DNA from: Plumapathes pennacea
Lineage: Eukaryota > Cnidaria > Anthozoa > Antipatharia > Myriopathidae
Assembly: GCA_964036295.1 (NCBI GenBank)
Contig: OZ038469.1
Location: 2,836,501-2,900,500 of the forward strand
Reading direction: 5' to 3'
DNA: 64,000 nucleotides
Positions 24,430-40,400 of this stretch are shown here, piece by piece. Position 1 is the stretch's first letter. Each line of letters begins with the position of its first letter. The position numbers and the translations under genes were made by a program. The notes under the pieces were generated by a model. That model was not told the DNA's origin. It saw only the letters and a list, made by a program, of their open reading frames with translations, and ran no database searches.

Positions 24430-27290
24430 CTAATGGGCGCTTTGGTCTTCAATTTCACCCAGTTCCCATGGTTCCAAGGCAGTCACCAGGCCCACCACAC
24501 TAATTTTGCTGTCTTCTGGGCCCAATGAGCTGGCTTTCGTTGGAACTGTTGCTTGTTCTAGCATCAATTTGATTAATTCTGGAAGGAAAAATACGATGAT
24601 AATACTGGGACGATGTTATTTGTTATATTATGTTATTTGAACCAAACCTAACGCATTTTTCATGTGTCTCTCACAGCACGTATAAAACCTCTTTCTTACT
24701 AGTTTAGTATTTCCATTAGGGCACCCCCCCCCCCCCCCCCCCCCCCTCCCAAACTCCTTCAACGCATTTCCCTACGGAATTAACAGAAGAGTTGCCGACC
24801 AATCACGAACGCTGACAGTAGACTTAAAACCTTGTCGGAGGGCATCGCAAAAAATAACGGAGTCGGATTTATCGGCTGTTTTCGACGTATACAATTTTTA
24901 GGATATCACAAGAATATTGCTCCGTAGAAGAACTGAATACGTTCATGAAATCAAAAAACCAAAAATCTTACCATTTACATTCACAATGCCGTCTCCATCT
25001 TTGTCTGCGGCTAAAAGCATCTTTTTCGTCTCATCTTCGGTAAATTTCTCCCCCATATTCATCATGATATGCTTTAACTGCTCTGTAGATATGAACCCGT
25101 TTTTATCTTCGTCAAACACCGTGAATGCTTCTTTCAGGTCTTCCTCAAAATCGATGTCTTTCAACATCAAACTCACGAACTCGCTGAGGTCAATCGCTTT
25201 GTTTCCTTGAAGGCAAGATACAAATACCAAACAATCAAATATACAATTGCTTCTTTCTAATTGGTCATAACGCAATTATGTGGAAACAAGTTTGGCGCTC
25301 AGCAGAGAGATTTATTTGACAACTCGTTTATACAGGGGAAAGTAAAAACAAAGTGTTACTTGCTACTGTGCATGGTTTGTGAAAGCGGCTAGTGCTATCA
25401 GAAATATATGTATAAATAGCCAATCGAATCAGATAGTCAATATGTTGACGAAAAACTGGCTTGCTTGACAACCGCTGACCGCTGATCTTCTCAAAGGCCA
25501 GAAAAGCTGATTTTAATCAGCACTGGAAACAAAGAGTTAACTATTTTCTCACTTACCGTTTAGATCCACTTCACTGATCATTTCCACAAGCTCTTGTTCC
25601 GTTGGTTTCAGACCAACGGATTCCATGAAAGTGCCCAGCTCTTTAGCCGAGATAAATCCGTTTCCATCTGTGTCAAAAACTGAGAAGGCCTCCCTGATCT
25701 CTACGAAGCAGCAGAAAAAAACAACAACAAATAAACAACAACAAATAAACAACAATAAATAAACAACAATAACAACAAAAATTAGAACAATGTAATGTAT
25801 GCTGTAAAACTTTAAAAGTGACAATTTGCACCATGTACCATACTAACCTTCTAGCTCTTCCTTGGACAATTTTTCCTGCAGTAATAAGAAATTTAAAACA
25901 GCACTGAAGAATTGACGGTAATAAATATACTTACAGCACAGTAGTCTACTGACTTCTCGAATTGATAAATACATCACTGGGTCAAGTTGTAGACAGATGG
26001 CACTCTACGTTGAGAGACCTTTCTCTGAAGAAATTTGACACACAGCTTTGTAGGTAGCCGCCACGTTGGCTGCGTGACTCAGCTCTCGTCCGAATTCAAC
26101 AAATTAACAAGGGTTAATTAATTCAATCGCACTTGTACACTTGTAATTTAATGTGTATTTTATTTTAAAAGTTGCACTTACAAGTCCAGGGAAGATATTG
26201 TAGATGCATAGAGTCTATTTGCCCGAACGATTACGTATTTTGACGTGTCGTGAAATTAATCCAACTGGTAAAATGAACTACATTTATAATAGACCCCTTC
26301 ACGGCTTTCGATGCATGAGGGGTAATCAATTGAAGCTCCCGTTAGCAGACACCCTTTGGAAACAGAAAAAGTTTCCGTAACTGGAACTGTCCGCTTACGA
26401 GAATGTGTAAATACAGAGTTTTACTGAGCTAGAGTTTAAACTGTCTGCTTACAAAGTGTCCACCCAGAGAGCTTTGACTGTAGAGTGTTCTTGCCTTGAT
26501 TACCGCATCATGTGATCGAATTTTCCACACAATTGTACTATCCCATAATGTTTCTAGTAAAAATATACACAAACAGCTTGAGCGCCCGCTATAAAATTTA
26601 GGCGGAGTTGAACTCGATATGTATGGAAGCACAACATACGCCTCGCTTTTGTCAAACAAAAGGCGATCGATATATTGTGTCAGTGTTTTGATTCAACTGT
26701 AAAACAGACTATATTCGCATGAGGCTTCAGAAGGTGACCCAGACGACTACAAACTCAATTTTACATGCAGTGGGATGAGGCAATTTTGTAAACACCACAG
26801 TTCACAGACGATCAAACGTCAGGAATTTCAAGCACAAGTGAGCCTTGCACAGCCGATAAACAGCAGGGAATCCTTGCACCGCGTGTTTCATGTCACTAAG
26901 ACTACTGAACAATTATGACTATTAAATAAAGGTGTTGGGCACTGAACTTCTTCAGGGAAATCTAAACTTTGATTTTTGGTTCTGTAAGTGAGTCAATCTC
27001 CCCTTCGGCGGACCGATAATGGCACTGGGGATGAAGAGTCATGTTGATGCTAGCCGTCACCGGACCTACTCATAAAGTGGCAACGAAGCTATTTCTGAAA
27101 GAAGTAATTTATTTACTGCTTAGAATGTCAGCATTACGAATTGGAAAGAACGCGACAGAATCAGATCCTTGCGTAGGTGCAACGCTTGAGGGATCACGGA
27201 GTTCTGTGCCTTTAAATGCTCACGGACATATTTTGGCGGTGATAAAGCTACGGCGAACAAACTAGTATCCTTAACTGTTCCACTTACCAT
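24430..27290 (-). CDS. Calmodulin-like EF-hand protein (array gene 1)
   Basis: Four-EF-hand calcium sensor of 185 residues built from five exons: 27290-27288 (the ATG alone), 25875-25848, 25700-25557, 25205-24972 and 24578-24430. All borders are GT/AG and phases match. An intron directly after the initiator ATG is a known feature of metazoan calmodulin genes. EF1 [12 protein letters not shown] is canonical. EF2 [12 protein letters not shown] lacks the central Gly. EF3 [12 protein letters not shown] has Gln in place of the last Glu. EF4 [12 protein letters not shown] is canonical. A C-terminal extension of about 45 residues rich in Ser, Glu and Leu follows EF4 and is absent from calmodulin. 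Likely a cytosolic sensor; partner unknown. The single-codon first exon is the least certain part. Confidence 0.85.
24724..24746. repeat. Poly-C tract
   Basis: About 23 consecutive C in an intron of EF-hand gene 1. Several similar G or C homopolymers (about 11776, 29829, 35307, 38753, 50327) are spread over the window. Confidence 0.9.
26330..26490. repeat. Diverged pogo/Tigger-like fragment
   Basis: Pieces such as AACTGTCCGCTTACGAGAA, TGTCTGCTTACAAAGTGTCC and GAGAGCTTTGACTGTAG recall the ends of the element at 39643-39833. It lies in intron 1 of EF-hand gene 1. Confidence 0.5.
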
Positions 27291-28413
27291 GTTGTAAGTC
27301 AAGCAGTGCGTACTGACTGTGCTGGCTCAGCAATCGTACCACTCTCGAAGCAAATAGAAACCACCAGAAACACAGTTGGCAATAATTGATTCAAATTTGA
27401 GAACATTTACCAATATCCACACGGGGCTATTTTTATGTCTGCGGGCACGCGGGACGCCCTTGACTGAATAAGAACAATAGTATGTCATTCCTAAATTTGC
27501 TTTCCCAACACAATTAAAATTACGAAAACAACTATAGAATTATTTAACGGGGGACTAGAATATCGATCACGGAACATTGACACGTCATTTATCGAAATGT
27601 ACTAAACAAATATAACTGAATCCCTAGTCAGGGATTCACGGAACTCGTGTGCAACTCACATGACAAATTGACAAACTGAACACCGTTACAAAACAAACAA
27701 ACAAACAAACAAACAAAAAATGAATTTGGGAGTTGTGAAATCTGTTGGGAAGTTTTAAGTGGGGAAGAGGTGGAAGGAATTGTCAACGGATGATGCGTGA
27801 CGGAGGGGGAAGGGGTGGGAAGAAATTTGTCTTCACAGGGAAAGTTGAACGAAGTATAAAAAGAAATCAAATTAATTTGAGAACTCGAGTGTATTAAAAA
27901 TGCCCTGTTTTCTATTCAAGAGTATTGAAAAGAGGATTAACTCTCGAATATCTCCTTTGCATTCTTTACGGCGTTTCATTTTAGCGTGAGTTCATCAAGT
28001 TTGGGTTTAGTTGCACTATAATCCATCGGTTAACACAATGCATGCTGGGAACTGTTTAGTCCAGTTGTGATCGGAGGTTCTTAACCTGTTTTAAACCGGT
28101 TTGAAAAGTGAATTAGTAGAATTGTGCGTCTACGTCTTCTAGTAAATCCCATGTTAACGTATTGAAGCACTATTTATTTAAAACTCGATCGCTTTATTAC
28201 ACGAAGCTTTTACATATAAGCAAAGTTATTCTTACTGATACAAACGTTATACAATACTGAATGTAAATAGCGGTACGTAGATTTCTTAGCAACTTTGGGC
28301 AATACAGATGCTACTGAGACGTCACAGCTAAACACAAAATAGCGAGAACTATCGGGGTCAGTTGACCAAATATGGTGAACTTCCCAGTGCTTCGGTGCTG
28401 CTCATGACACGTC

Positions 28414-30971
<2,558 letters not shown>

Positions 30972-30979
30972 TGTAAATT

Positions 30980-33760
30980 CGAGGCTGGATGCGGCAGAAG
31001 AGACGATGACGCGACCACGAGTTGCCAGTGCCCAATGCTAATTATTTATAATTGCCGAAGCGCGTGAAAGCCAATATACTTGGCACCTCCTACTTATTAG
31101 TAAACCGCAGGTACTTCTAAGGTCTTGTTGTGTACTGTGCAGGTTCTGAATGCGTGACACAACAAAGAACTTTTGCGATTAACATATGTTATCTCCGCTG
31201 TGTTGAGCTTGGAGATAATAACTCACCATCGAGAGAGCAATACGATGGCTTCTTCAATGTTTGGTTGCAACTTGCTGACATATATTTCTGGTGACAAGCG
31301 CTGTTTGCACTTCAAATGCTACAAATGTCGATATTAATGTAGTTAAAGTTACGAGTGCGACCGGAGCCTTATTTGACGAAAAAATTGAGTCGCAAAGAGT
31401 TTAGTGCAAAATATTATTTCTGACCGGATTTCCCGTTATAAACTCTGTAAAGTCAGTATTGAATCTCGCCCACTCGCTCACAAGGAAACTGAATTTGTAA
31501 AGTTTCTTCACTGTGCGACACATTTGTTTGGTTGGATTTCGAGGTTTTTCCAAGTTTTTCAATGATACGACGGCAGGGGCATTGGGGCTGAGCCTGAAAT
31601 GTCCCGGTCTCTCTCGCCCCGGACGGCGGGGCTTGAGTGGGAGAAGATTAGGTTTTGTTACACACTCCTATACGGTAAAATCTAAAGAACTATCCTTACA
31701 AGTTATACATGTAACTCTCCTTGGGAATAGTGTCACTCGTATGAATCGCTTGGGTACTGTTGAACTCCAGAAAATTGATTTGCACGAAGACTACAAACGC
31801 TCAGTGGCTATGAAATTAAACACTTTGAGAGACAGTTGCGATGCATATTTACGTTACAGTATACGACTCAAACTTATGAACTAAACTACATGAAACCAAA
31901 CACTCGGTACATTGGAGCTGTGCCATGCGCAGGAAACAAGGATGCAACCGAACCCCGACAACACACCTTACTGTTCTGGTGGGGGGCCCAAAACTAAAAC
32001 CCGGTCATGAACAGAAACGCTGCATGCGGTGTTTGCTGAGCAAATCTGTAAATGCGATTCAATTTTGAGACCAACTAATCACGAAACTAACCAAGATAAG
32101 CCTCAAGTTTGTGAAGAAGGCGAATTTAGTACAAGGATATCAGAAGCAGACGGTTCCTGTTTGTAGCAATAACAAATGGCCGCTGTCGGTGTGTTTGGGA
32201 ATGACTGGTTGTATATGATGACAGTTTATAGCGCTACGTACCATACTGTCTTGAATTTGTAAGGCTTATCGAGCTGTCCAGTACCAAAGCAAGTGATGGG
32301 GGCCACAACAGATTTCTCGACTCACTCTTGTAAGCTCGCCGCAGAATCGACTACAGATCAAATGATCAATGTCAGAAATTCGCAGCATCTGATACTGTTC
32401 ATTGTTTGCTCAAGGCGCTGTCAGTCAAATCTCGGAGTTCTTGGGAGGGGTATGTGGGGTTATAAATAATTTCACCGGCAATAGCTTGGTAGTCAGACTC
32501 CCAGTATAACTTGTAGTAACTTCAAGAGGATCTAAGAAGGGCAAATACATCTTTGTAAAAATCTCCGAAGTATTATGAGAAAAATACAGGTAAATATAGA
32601 AACTATATTCATTGCAGATTAAGCCCTCTCCACAGGGAAGAAAATTTGCGTTCGACGCCTTGGTGTGAACTACAACAGCCGAAGTAACGCAACACTCTAA
32701 TCAAAGTCTGTTTTGTTAAATGTCTCATTTCGCTGCTTATTCTGCATACAAGTTTCTTTTGCATGTTTGTGATACTCTGCCAGCATCGTCAAGATTCTGG
32801 AAGTACAGTAGAGGACTCTAGAAACGAAATTGCGCGAAACACAGGCGCTACTCGTGACCGGACTTCCATGACGAACAAAATATGCAAAGAATTTGAAACA
32901 GTTCACTGGTCATGCGACCCAAGCGCGCCAAATAAGGACTGATTCCGACTGCACGCTGCTCCTCGAGTGATCAACTTCAAAATTCTCTTTCATCCCCATC
33001 ATGTATTAATATGGAGAACTTGGCGTTTGATATCTTGCTCAAATGATTATAAAACGTTTGAAACTGAAGGATTTATCCGGTACCTTACACAATCCATACT
33101 TGAGTAAATACGGCAGTTATTTCTGACCCGGTCAAAACAAAATATTCCTCGAATGTCGACTATCCGGAACTTTAATCTCGTAATCCATATTACACTCTCA
33201 AACATCAGAAAAGCTAGAACGGAGCACTCCTCAGACGAGCACAATCAAATCCGTGATAGATCCTGCTCTTGATGCAAACAAAAGATTTTCATCTATTGTC
33301 GATACGGCCATACTCAAATAGAGCAACTACAGAATAATCCTATTGTCGGCAAATCAGTCAGAGCGCGTTGAACGAGAAAAAGACAAAAGGTTTCATTGTT
33401 AAGAAACAAACACACAATTAACATATGATCAGTTACAATTTGTAATGATAAAACTGTATGCTGTAAAAAACCATTCTTGGTTTGCAATTCGGCTGCAGAC
33501 TCAGAATAGAAAGACATGTTGGTTCAGTACAATTTGGGCTAATGAGCAATCTTAAGTGAAACTTCATCTAACAAACGAAGAATAACTTCTCGTGAAATCA
33601 AGCGGCTGCTTGAAAACTACAGCTAACTGACGCGGCTTACGTTTTGTGGTTAAGCAAAGTCTGAAGTCCAAATTACACACCCCTCTGTAACAGTTATATA
33701 CAGGTGACTTGAACAGGTGAATTTGATTTCGGGAGTGTGGGTCACGGTTAAGTATTTCGG
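30980..33760. other. Intergenic DNA between EF-hand genes 2 and 3
   Basis: No supportable gene. A 123-codon plus-strand frame at 31513-31884 has no recognisable family or splice support. A partial family A element (GAGTGATCAACTTCAAAATT, GGAGAACTTGGCGTTTGATA) lies near 32960-33050. Confidence 0.5.
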
Positions 33761-33764
33761 TGCA

Positions 33765-35292
33765 CTATTTGAGCAGCATCTTGACAAAATCTGAAAGGAT
33801 AAATGTCCCATAGTTAATGCAAAATAGGTTTTGTTCTAATCAGCTACACTAGGCTCCTTGAAAAGTTCTCGATAGCTGTTCAGTTCTTTCTAAGTTTCAC
33901 TATCTAAAAATGTCTCCCGTTGATAATGTAACTCGTGAAAAGTGTTCATGGGCGAAGATTTTCTCCTTTGAATTTACCAGTAGCCCTAGGTTGACTACGC
34001 TGGAACTCTAAATACAAGTTGGACCACACCAATCAAGTGGCCGAAAATGCATCGGCCTCGATTGTCTTTCATATGAGCAAGGTAAAAAAAAAAGGCTCAG
34101 AAAGACTCAGAGAGAATTCAAAGATAATTTGAAGTTATGTTTCAGAGGAAACTGAGACTTTTTAACCCTTCCCAAGCTCAAAATACAGATTCTCCATATG
34201 TAACCTTTTAAGAAGGATTTGTATGAGCGATGTGGTGAGAATTGATAGTTTAATCAGTTTTCATCTGAAGAATATATCAAAAGCCAAGTTCTCCTTTCTG
34301 TACGATATATTTCTGGTGAGAAACTGAAGGAGAAAATCGAGGTTGATCACTCTTGGGAGCCAAAGGGTTAATTAGCCAGAAGTTTTACCTTCAAATACAA
34401 TGATACCGTTCTTGTTCTTGTCGGCTGCCGCGACTATCTTCTGGATCTCTGCCGGATGTAGTGTTTCAGGAACACTCGACAACATGTCCCCGAGTACGTT
34501 TGCCTTCAGCACTCCACGGCCAGCTGTGTCCCAGGCCTCGAACGCGGCCAGGAGCTCCGCTTTCCCATCAGCGAACATCTTTATTTTCATGAACTCACAG
34601 AACTCCGGAAAGTCAATTTCCCCGCTTCCTAATATAAGAAAATGAAAAAGTTAGCAAATTTTTTGAAATAGTAGGGACTTCGAGATAACCGAGTTCGAGA
34701 TAGAGGGGTTTTACTGTACGTACAAACCAAGCAGGCTAGCAACATGTGAAGTGATCAGCATCCATTGAAAGTCGGAAGCAAAACTTTATACAATTTATGA
34801 AAGTAGCAAAATATTATAAGTAACAGTTCTCACCATCCTCATCGACTTCCTTGATCATCTCTTCCAATTCTTTGCGGCTCATGTCTTCACCGAGCTGCTT
34901 CATAACAGTACCCAGCTCACGTGTTGTAATCGTGCCGTCACCATCCTTGTCAAACAAGCTGAAAGCGTCACGGAACTCTGCGGTTTGGAAAAGTTTATCA
35001 AAACAAAATATTGCTGTACAAGTACAGAGCCTAAGCTGTCTCAAAATAACTAACTATATATATAGCCTCCATCTCTGACCAACTTTTAATTTAGCTACAA
35101 CAAAGGTAGGATCAAAACGCACAATAAGTACCAACTTGGAAAGCCCTAAGTGGGTGCTAGACGAACTAAGAGAAGTCACAAACTGTATGCAACACGCATT
35201 TACTTTTTACTTTTATTATTATTTTTGGGGGGAGGAGGAAGAGGGGGGGCGAAATCCCGAAAGGGGGAGAGGGAGAGTGGGAGAATGTGTGT

Positions 35293-35323
<31 letters not shown>

Positions 35324-35796
35324 GGGGGTGAAATCCCTAGGACACCGGTACCTTGCACTTGTTCTGGGCTGAGTTCCGTAACCTGTTCAGATAAATAGCA
35401 AACATTAGAAATATTCCAAGAGCATAGTCTCCAGTCGCCCATTCAACACTTCACACAAAAATGAAATGCACTGCAGACTGAGTTATCCGTTTCTTGGTTG
35501 AGTTCAGATTTGCATTTGGCAACGAAATCGCCAAGCGGCATGGAGAGCTATGAATTACAAGTCAGAAACTGTTACATTGCATCCAGTTTGGAGTTTAGCT
35601 GCAATATCGTAAGTCAGAAAGCAGATTTATCCTGTAAGATAGCGAACTTGAAGCACAAGCAGTACACGGCGAAATGAGCGACGCGCTGCCACAATTCGCC
35701 GTGCAACCCGAATGCTTGCGTTATAAAGGTCGTGAAGTAAATATGGCTTACCCAACTTCCTCTCCGTCGAAGGCTTCCTTTCCTTGACTTGCCCAT
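33765..35796 (-). CDS. Calmodulin-like EF-hand protein (array gene 3)
   Basis: 161-residue EF-hand protein in five exons: 35796-35752, 35382-35352, 34977-34834, 34628-34389 and 33790-33765; all phases agree with array gene 2. The first exon gives a basic leader ([15 protein letters not shown]). EF1 [12 protein letters not shown] and EF2 [12 protein letters not shown] are canonical. EF3 [12 protein letters not shown] has lost its ligands. EF4 [12 protein letters not shown] is plausible. The last exon encodes DFVKMLLK, a typical EF-hand protein end. A family A element ends 17 bp beyond the exon 4 donor. RRGS in the leader fits a PKA-type phosphorylation site, which is only a pattern match. Function beyond calcium sensing is unknown. 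Confidence 0.85.
34162..34372. mobile_element. Short inverted-repeat element, family A
   Basis: Complete copy in the last intron of EF-hand gene 3, from TTAACCCTTCCCAAGCTC to GGGAGCCAAAGGGTTAA. It has the interior AAGTTCTCCTTTCTGTACGA. Its edge is 17 bp from the splice donor at 34389. Confidence 0.8.
34660..34722. repeat. Pogo-like fragment
   Basis: TTCGAGATAACCGAGTTCGA and GAGGGGTTTTACTGTACGTA resemble ends of the element at 6172-6492. Intronic, in EF-hand gene 3. Confidence 0.45.
35290..35330. repeat. GT microsatellite and poly-G tract
   Basis: (TG)n followed directly by about 22 G in intron 2 of EF-hand gene 3. Confidence 0.85.
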
Positions 35797-36394
35797 AATA
35801 TCTTCAGCTTGACGAGTGTTTTCGGTGATATTCCTTACGTGCGGTATCAGGCATTCACTACACACAGTGACAGCAAATAAAGCGACGCTTGGCTCAGATT
35901 ATTCATGAAATCTTTCACAACTGTGAACAATCTTTTAATTCCCCCGGCGCTTTGAATCTAAATTACAATTAACACAAACAAAAAGCTCTATTTTTTTTTT
36001 GTTTACGAGTGCGCTTTTGTTTTTTGTGATTTCATTATGTAAACCGTTATTTGATATAAAACTGAGAAAATGAGTGAATCAAGGTTATCCAGTCTTCACC
36101 TGGAGCGACGCGAACACACAAGAACTACTCTTTTCGCGGTGAACAGGCTCGACGAAAGCGCAATGGGCAAAAATGTGTCCTGGCCTATTGTGTTTACACC
36201 GCTTACCCGTTGTTCATAGTTGGATTAAATTAATCCTGCTTTTGGTCTAAACTATTTTGATATGTTTAGCTGGCCATGTCCAGCAAAATCAGAACTATAA
36301 TCGGGCGGTGTCTTTGTGTGATTAGACTGCCGCGAGCGCAAGTCCCTTTTCCCATCCACTAAAGAAACCACAGGGTGTAATTTTATATGTGTTG

Positions 36395-36400
36395 TTTATT
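36395..36400 (-). terminator. Candidate polyadenylation signal of the modular gene
   Basis: AATAAA on the minus strand, about 330 bp after the stop codon at 36731. It is the first canonical hexamer noticed downstream; cleavage site not verified. Confidence 0.45.
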
Positions 36401-36730
36401 GAATGTTCGGTGGCTGATGTTGATATGGACAATCAGCAGAGAACATTTACAAGACGTGTAAAAGCTACAAAACGTGACCAACGCATGCAACAAATGCATC
36501 ACTGTACAATTCGATTCGTCAGTGTACAATGTTCAAAGGGGTTTAAATAATGTGCCTCTAAACTAACATGAAACTGTGGAGATATCCCTATGCACAGCGC
36601 CATGAAATGAGTGTGCAAGAATACTGCCTACAGTTAAAGGGTGATCACGATCAGATTCATCATGTAGTGCAAAACATTGTGTGAGTGCATACAAACCACT
36701 GACACACCATACTCGAAACTTAAGTACACT

Positions 36731-37483
36731 CTACATGCCATCTGGTTCTGGCATACAGGGCCCCTTTGAGGTAGGTGTGGTTGGTGAGACAGTAAAAGGC
36801 GCATTCCCCGGCAAGACGAACTGTATGTCTGGGAGGTGTTTTGTCTTGAAGTCGCCTGACATTTTCTTGCCTTCTTTTGCAGTGGTTGTTGTGTCGGGCG
36901 CGCTGCTTATTTTGCGCTTGCCCTAACAAAACGAGGAAGAGATTGGTAAAACACAAATAAATAAATTACAGATTCGAAACACTTTTATCGCTAAGACCAC
37001 TAAGGGCCCGGTCACTATCTCCCATACAGTGGCACAATGCCCGGGTCGTTTACAGCCTCCCGTCAAACTGCTTTCCTTGTATTTGCATCTTGTTCAGTTT
37101 TAGAAAATCCCTGGTCGTGCCACGCTTCAAAAATCAAATTTGAGAGCTTAGCTGCCGCGCCTGGAGGTCGCGCGCCACTAACGGACATTAATATTCATGA
37201 CTGCATCACGATTAGTAACCTCGCAGGGCTCGGTGAACATTTTACTATTTATGCTGATCGACGAGTTTTAAAATACTGAACTTACCCGCAGTCTGTAAAC
37301 CAGGAATGCTGCAGCCACAAGCACAACAGCCAGACAAGCCCCGATGGCGATGCCTTCTGTGAAATTCTTGGAGCCATTTTCCGCCGGCGGGGCCTCTGTT
37401 TGCTCGACAATTGTCAGCTCAACAATACCGTTAGCTTTGTATTCTTGATCGCCCATTGCCACGGTAAAGTTCTGTGCTTTTGC
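36731..37483 (-). CDS. Exons: SEA C-part, transmembrane helix and cytoplasmic tail of modular protein
   Basis: The exon at 37483-37286 encodes the end of the SEA-like domain, a short Pro/Glu stretch (EQTEAPPAENGS), then one hydrophobic helix (AIGACLAVVLVAAAFLVY) with a basic stop-transfer (RLRGKRK). The exon at 36922-36731 encodes a tail with Thr-rich patches and ends PCMPEPDGM. This gives a type I topology. Confidence 0.82.
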
Positions 37484-40400
37484 CTACAAAATCATCGAAT
37501 AATAGACCATGATTTTATCTGTTACATAATTAAGAATTATGAAATGCACGCCGTGTTTAGCCTTTACACAAAATTTCGAGTTCTCCTAAACTCACTCGAG
37601 TGTTTGCATCAGGCTATGCTTTTTATATGCATCACTGTTGATCTGCCCAAAACAACTAAAGTCAGTGGACTTTATGGTCTATTTAATGATATTTTTTGTA
37701 GTTTACTTTCGTTGTTATACCTCGTTCGCAATTTGTTCGGCCACCTCCTCCACTGTTCCTTCATCATCTGGCGAAGATTCAATTTCAAAGTCCACTTTGA
37801 TGCTTCCCGCTGATAACTAAGTTAGAAACGTTAGAACAACCTTAGTACAAGATTGACCCATCAAAATACGAATTCTCCTATCTTTTTAAAAAGGAAACGT
37901 AGGAGTGATGTTGTGAGAATTGATAGCTCAATCAGCTGTCATGTGAGGAAGCTGCTGCATATAAACACATTTTCCTTGCTGCTTTTTGAAGATAAAGAGA
38001 AACATAAAAGGACATATTATACAGAGAAATATGAGGCATTAGAGACTTGCCTATAACCCTTTGACTCCAAAGAGTGATCATTTTCAATTTTCAAGGTTTT
38101 CTACAAGGTAACGCAATAAGACTTTCACTTTCACCTTGATGTTCTTGACCCGTTCCCTTGGTATATTATACTTTCTCTCCAGTGTTATTAGTAGTGCCCT
38201 AACAACCGAACAAAACAATTTAGTCAGTTATTTTTTACGCGTAAGATATTTTTTCTAATCCCAGATCAGCCTTACGCAACGATGTGAATACATATGTCGT
38301 ATAGTATGTTGCAATCATCATTGTAATCATCATCACCATCATCATTACTAGCTATTTCTGCATTAATACCCCTTGCAAAACTTCCAAGATGATTTACATA
38401 CTCTTCAAGCTCCGGCAAACGCTTCTTGACGTCTTCAAATTTTCCTGCCAGGTGAACCACAAGCCTGAAATGAACGAAGAGATATTCAGTTAAATGTCAA
38501 CCTTTTAGACAACTGGTGTAGAGCAGCTCTAGAGGCCCAAACCAAAGCAATTACATCGCCAATCACAGAGGTTGTAAGAAAAGGAATAAATTCACATCCT
38601 ATATTACCTCGCCCTCCGCCTCTTGGTCTTGCGACTTGATTTTTGTCTCCGTCCCGCTACATTGAGAATCGAATAACTGTGTTAGACACGCTACCCGAAG
38701 CCGGGGGAGGAGGTGGGGGTGGGGATTCCCTGAAATGGCACTTCCTGTCACTCCCCCCCCCCCCCCCCCCCCCCCCCCGAACTCCCATCTCCCCGCCACA
38801 GGAAAAGAAAATTTGGCGGGACTGAAACATCTTATGTCAGAATTGAAGTGCATCTGACTTTTCAACTTTCTTGATTATTATAAAAATGTGGAATTTGTAC
38901 TTTAACTTTGTTTAGGCTTCCAGCAGACAGATTTAACGAGACTAGCCCCGATCTTCAAAACGTTTTGAGTACAAACTCTTATAACTTTTACAAATACTGG
39001 TACCGACAGTATGGGCCCAACGTGGAAATCGCAATTAGTTATCGCGAACAAGCGTTTTATGCCTAATTGCGTAACTATATTTTTGATTTTGCAAGCTGAG
39101 AATTCACAGAGATAACGGGAAATACTTTAACGACACTCACAATTTTCGTCCTTCTTCTTTTTGTTGTTTCTTATCTTGGGGGTTGTTCGTGAAGGCATTT
39201 CCGAGAAATCTTCTGCGCTTGAAGGTGAACCTAAAGAAGAAAAGAAAATACAATTATCGCTGATTAAGATAGAAACTAAAGAAAGTTTAGACTTCAACAG
39301 GTGAGGTTAGCCTGTAAAAAAATTTCTTAATAAATGCTTCTTTTCCTGCATGAGTCTTGTAGACTCTTGTCAAACTGGTTGAAGAATTCTTACTCGTACA
39401 TTACCTTAGAACAATCTACCGGCTAATCTACGTACAGCTCCTGATACAAAGACATTCATAAGGATGCTTACTAAAGTGGAGCTCACCCAGATTTATACAT
39501 TCCGTGACTTTGCAGCATACGTACAGCTACTACATGGCTTGTGTAAATTATAGCTCCAGTGAAACGTAGGATAATTTTCATCACCGAATAATTAGAATAG
39601 ATTTAAAATTTTTAATTGTTATTACTCTTACAATTGTTATACAGTCAACTCTCTCTGAGCGAACACCTCTCTAAAGCGGACGCCTCTCTAAGGCGGACAG
39701 CATGCAGATTTGGTCCTTGCCGATTTTCACTTGTTTCTCTGTAACAGAACTCTCTATAAGGCAGACACCTCTCTAAGGCGGACACTAAATCTAGTCCCGA
39801 GGGTGTCCGCCTTAGAGAGAGTTGACTGTACATCAGGTTTTAGCTAGTAGATTCTGAGACACATGAGCGTGAGTCCCTGACTCCAAGGCGTTTTGTGTTT
39901 AAATAAACGATTGATCAATAAATTGATTGATTAATTGGCGCGCCAACACGTAACTTTCGCCGCACTGTTCTTGTAATCAAGAACTTGATGGGCACTTTTT
40001 GTGTTATACTAACCCTTCTTCAAACAGTTTCTGGGTCTTTTCCCCATGGTTTGCGTGTTCTCTTTCAATCGGCCGTATCTGTCGACACACCAGCACATCC
40101 CAGACGTTTGGTTGCACTGAATCTCCTCAAACTCGCCTTCAGGTGAACAGGTTGGAATATACACGCCAAGATTGGAGAAACTAAGAATCAGAGAGTTAAG
40201 ATTTATTAAAGGAAGTCACAAGATGCAACGGTGTATCCCTGAAGTACTCAAAATGTGTAGCATAAGACTTCGATCTGGTGATATAAATATTGAGGATTTG
40301 TACATGCAAATAACGGTCTTTTACAGAATAATTTCACTGGGATAGCTTTCGACTAGTACACTATACCTTGAAGCAGTAAGACCTTGATTAGCTCCTCCAC

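Noticed and set aside
31513-31884. 123-codon plus-strand frame
   Set aside because: No recognisable domain, no convincing splice sites, and base composition no different from surrounding intergenic DNA.
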